From Candidatus Odyssella thessalonicensis (GTDB lineage: Bacteria; Pseudomonadota; Alphaproteobacteria; Bin65): 6,732 bases of DNA. The stretch spans positions 1-6,732 of the forward strand of contig SBBV01000370.1 of the NCBI GenBank assembly GCA_005240015.1, written 5' to 3'. Below, piece after piece: positions 5,725 to 6,732 of the stretch (position 1 is the stretch's first letter; each line of letters begins with the position of its first letter). The notes beneath the pieces were generated by a model that made no database searches, had not been told where the DNA came from, and was given only the letters and a program-made list of their open reading frames with translations. Made by a program: the position numbers and the translations under genes.

Positions 5725-6672
5725 GCGCTTGAGGCTGTCGCCCGTGAGCGCGCCGGCGCCGGCGGCCACCGCCGCCATTTCCTCGGGATTGCCATTGCAG
5801 TGGAGCGCCAGGTCGCAGCCGGCCGCGCGGCACTCGCGCGCGCGCACCTCGAACGAGCCGGCAAGCGCTTTCATCGAAAGGTCATCGGACATCAACGCGC
5901 CGGTAAAGCCGATATGGCCGCGGATCACGTCCTCGACGATCGGGCGCGAGGTCGTGGCCGGCGCCGATCGGTCGAGCGCGGTGTAGAGCACGTGCGCCGT
6001 CATCGCCCAGGGCTGGTCGGCCAGCGCCTTGAACGGCGCGAAATCGGCGGCGGCGAGCTCGGCCCAGCTCGCCTCGACCTCGGGCAAGGATTCATGGCTG
6101 TCGGCGCGGGCGCGGCCGTGCCCGGGGATGTGCTTGATCACCGGCGCCACGCCGCCCTCGGCGAAGCCCTGGCACCAGGCGAGGCCGAGAGCCGCCACGG
6201 CGTAGGGCTCGCGCGCGAGCGCGCGGTCGCCGACGATGTCGTGGCTGCCCGGCTGCGGCACGTCGAGCACCGGCGCGCAGTCGACGTCGATGCCGAGCGC
6301 TGCGAGCTCATGCGCGATGAGGCGCGCATTGAGCCGGCACGCGGCGATCGCGGCCTTGGGGTCGCGCTCGTAGAGGCGGCCGAACACGGCGCCCGGCGGC
6401 GGGTGACGCCAATGCGGCGGCCTTAGCCGCGCCACGCGCCCGCCCTCCTGATCGATCAGCACCGGCGCGTTCAGAACGCCCGCCGCCTTGCGCAGATCGG
6501 CGACCAGCGCCCTCAGCTGCGCAGGTGTCTCGATGTTGCGCCCGAACAGGATGAAGCCCGCCGGCCGCACCTTCGCAAAGAATTCGCGCTCCGCCGGCAG
6601 CAGCGTGGGACCCGCGCAGCCGAAGATGGCGGCGGTGAGCGTGCCGGGTTTGCGTGAACGCGTCTTGGCCAC
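5629..6672 (-). CDS. nagZ: Beta-N-acetylhexosaminidase NagZ (glycoside hydrolase family 3)
   Basis: Cytoplasmic enzyme of cell-wall recycling that removes GlcNAc from GlcNAc-1,6-anhydro-MurNAc (peptides); its anhydromuropeptide products induce AmpC beta-lactamase in some bacteria. It is 347 residues, a single GH3 TIM-barrel domain of normal NagZ size, with no signal peptide. Motifs: GFILFGRNI (39-47), LIDQEGGRVARL (72-83), DCAPVLDV (131-138), VGDRA (147-151), the signature KHIPGHG (180-186) with the Asp191/His193 acid-base dyad in DSHESLP, and SDDLSMKAL (262-270), whose first Asp (263) is the expected nucleophile. The start is GTG at 6672; an in-frame TAG five codons upstream (6687-6685) rules out anything longer. 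The ribosome-binding site is weak. It is the first visible gene of the cluster with the M50 protease, scpA and scpB. In alphaproteobacteria nagZ commonly lies next to scpA, which supports both calls. The last 31 codons share the lower third-position GC of the following gene. Confidence 0.95.
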   Translation of the reverse strand: MAKTRSRKPGTLTAAIFGCAGPTLLPAEREFFAKVRPAGFILFGRNIETPAQLRALVADLRKAAGVLNAPVLIDQEGGRVARLRPPHWRHPPPGAVFGRLYERDPKAAIAACRLNARLIAHELAALGIDVDCAPVLDVPQPGSHDIVGDRALAREPYAVAALGLAWCQGFAEGGVAPVIKHIPGHGRARADSHESLPEVEASWAELAAADFAPFKALADQPWAMTAHVLYTALDRSAPATTSRPIVEDVIRGHIGFTGALMSDDLSMKALAGSFEVRARECRAAGCDLALHCNGNPEEMAAVAAGAGALTGDSLKRYQAALRMRKRPKKFDAAAALDRLAGLLAPIA

Positions 6673-6697
6673 GATGCGGAGCGCCTAACCAGGGCAT

Positions 6698-6732
6698 CCC
6701 CTTCTCCCGGGGGAGAAGGGGCAGGGGATGAG
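6698..6732. repeat. GC-rich palindromic intergenic repeat upstream of nagZ (cut by the right edge)
   Basis: Perfect 11-bp inverted repeat CCCCTTCTCCC (6698-6708) and GGGAGAAGGGG (6711-6721) with only GG between, followed by CAGGGGATGAG, which continues off the window. This 'CCCCTTCTCCC...GGGAGAAGGGG CAGGGGATGAG' pattern is a familiar dispersed intergenic repeat in alphaproteobacteria. It lies 26 bp before the nagZ start. It has no T-run on either strand inside the window, and the nagZ promoter, if local, must be upstream of it. Confidence 0.75.

Overview
The window looks like chromosomal DNA from a high-GC alphaproteobacterium. The reasons are the very high G+C at third codon positions, the nagZ, scpA and scpB neighbourhood typical of that class, and intergenic palindromic repeats of the type common in these genomes. 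All genes that can be supported lie on the minus strand and are read from the right edge towards the left. The species cannot be named from the sequence alone.

Right half (6672 to 3341): a tight four-gene cluster reads nagZ (peptidoglycan-recycling beta-N-acetylhexosaminidase), an M50 (site-2-type) membrane metalloprotease, scpA and scpB (kleisin and winged-helix partners of the SMC chromosome-segregation complex). Spacing is 7 nt between nagZ and the protease. The next two junctions are 4-nt GTGA stop/start overlaps, so the four genes are probably co-transcribed and translationally coupled. A tract from about 5724 to 5153, covering the end of nagZ and the first 156 codons of the protease, has clearly lower third-position G+C than the DNA on either side. 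It looks like a recombined segment.

Middle gap (3340 to 2774, 567 bp, no convincing gene): it holds an inverted repeat with arms built of degenerate 10-nt units, then a promoter overlapped by a strong Fur-type operator (12 of 14 positions of the 7-1-7 consensus), then two inverted copies of a two-hairpin palindromic element. The operator points to the iron genes on its left.

Left half (2773 to 1): a fused-permease iron ABC transporter gene (fbpB type) and, 192 bp further on, its ATPase gene (fbpC type), which runs off the left edge. The gap between them is almost filled by a second inverted repeat whose arms are built of 8-nt units. No periplasmic iron-binding protein gene (fbpA) is in the window. 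The likely story is Fur-repressed transcription starting near 3085, running through the repeat elements into fbpB and fbpC, to give the membrane and energy-coupling parts of a ferric-iron importer.

No mobile-element gene, CRISPR array, tRNA or rRNA was seen. The genes themselves are ordinary. The interest lies in the repeat architecture of every large gap, the mosaic protease gene and the iron operator placed behind repeat elements. No undescribed system of genes is evident.
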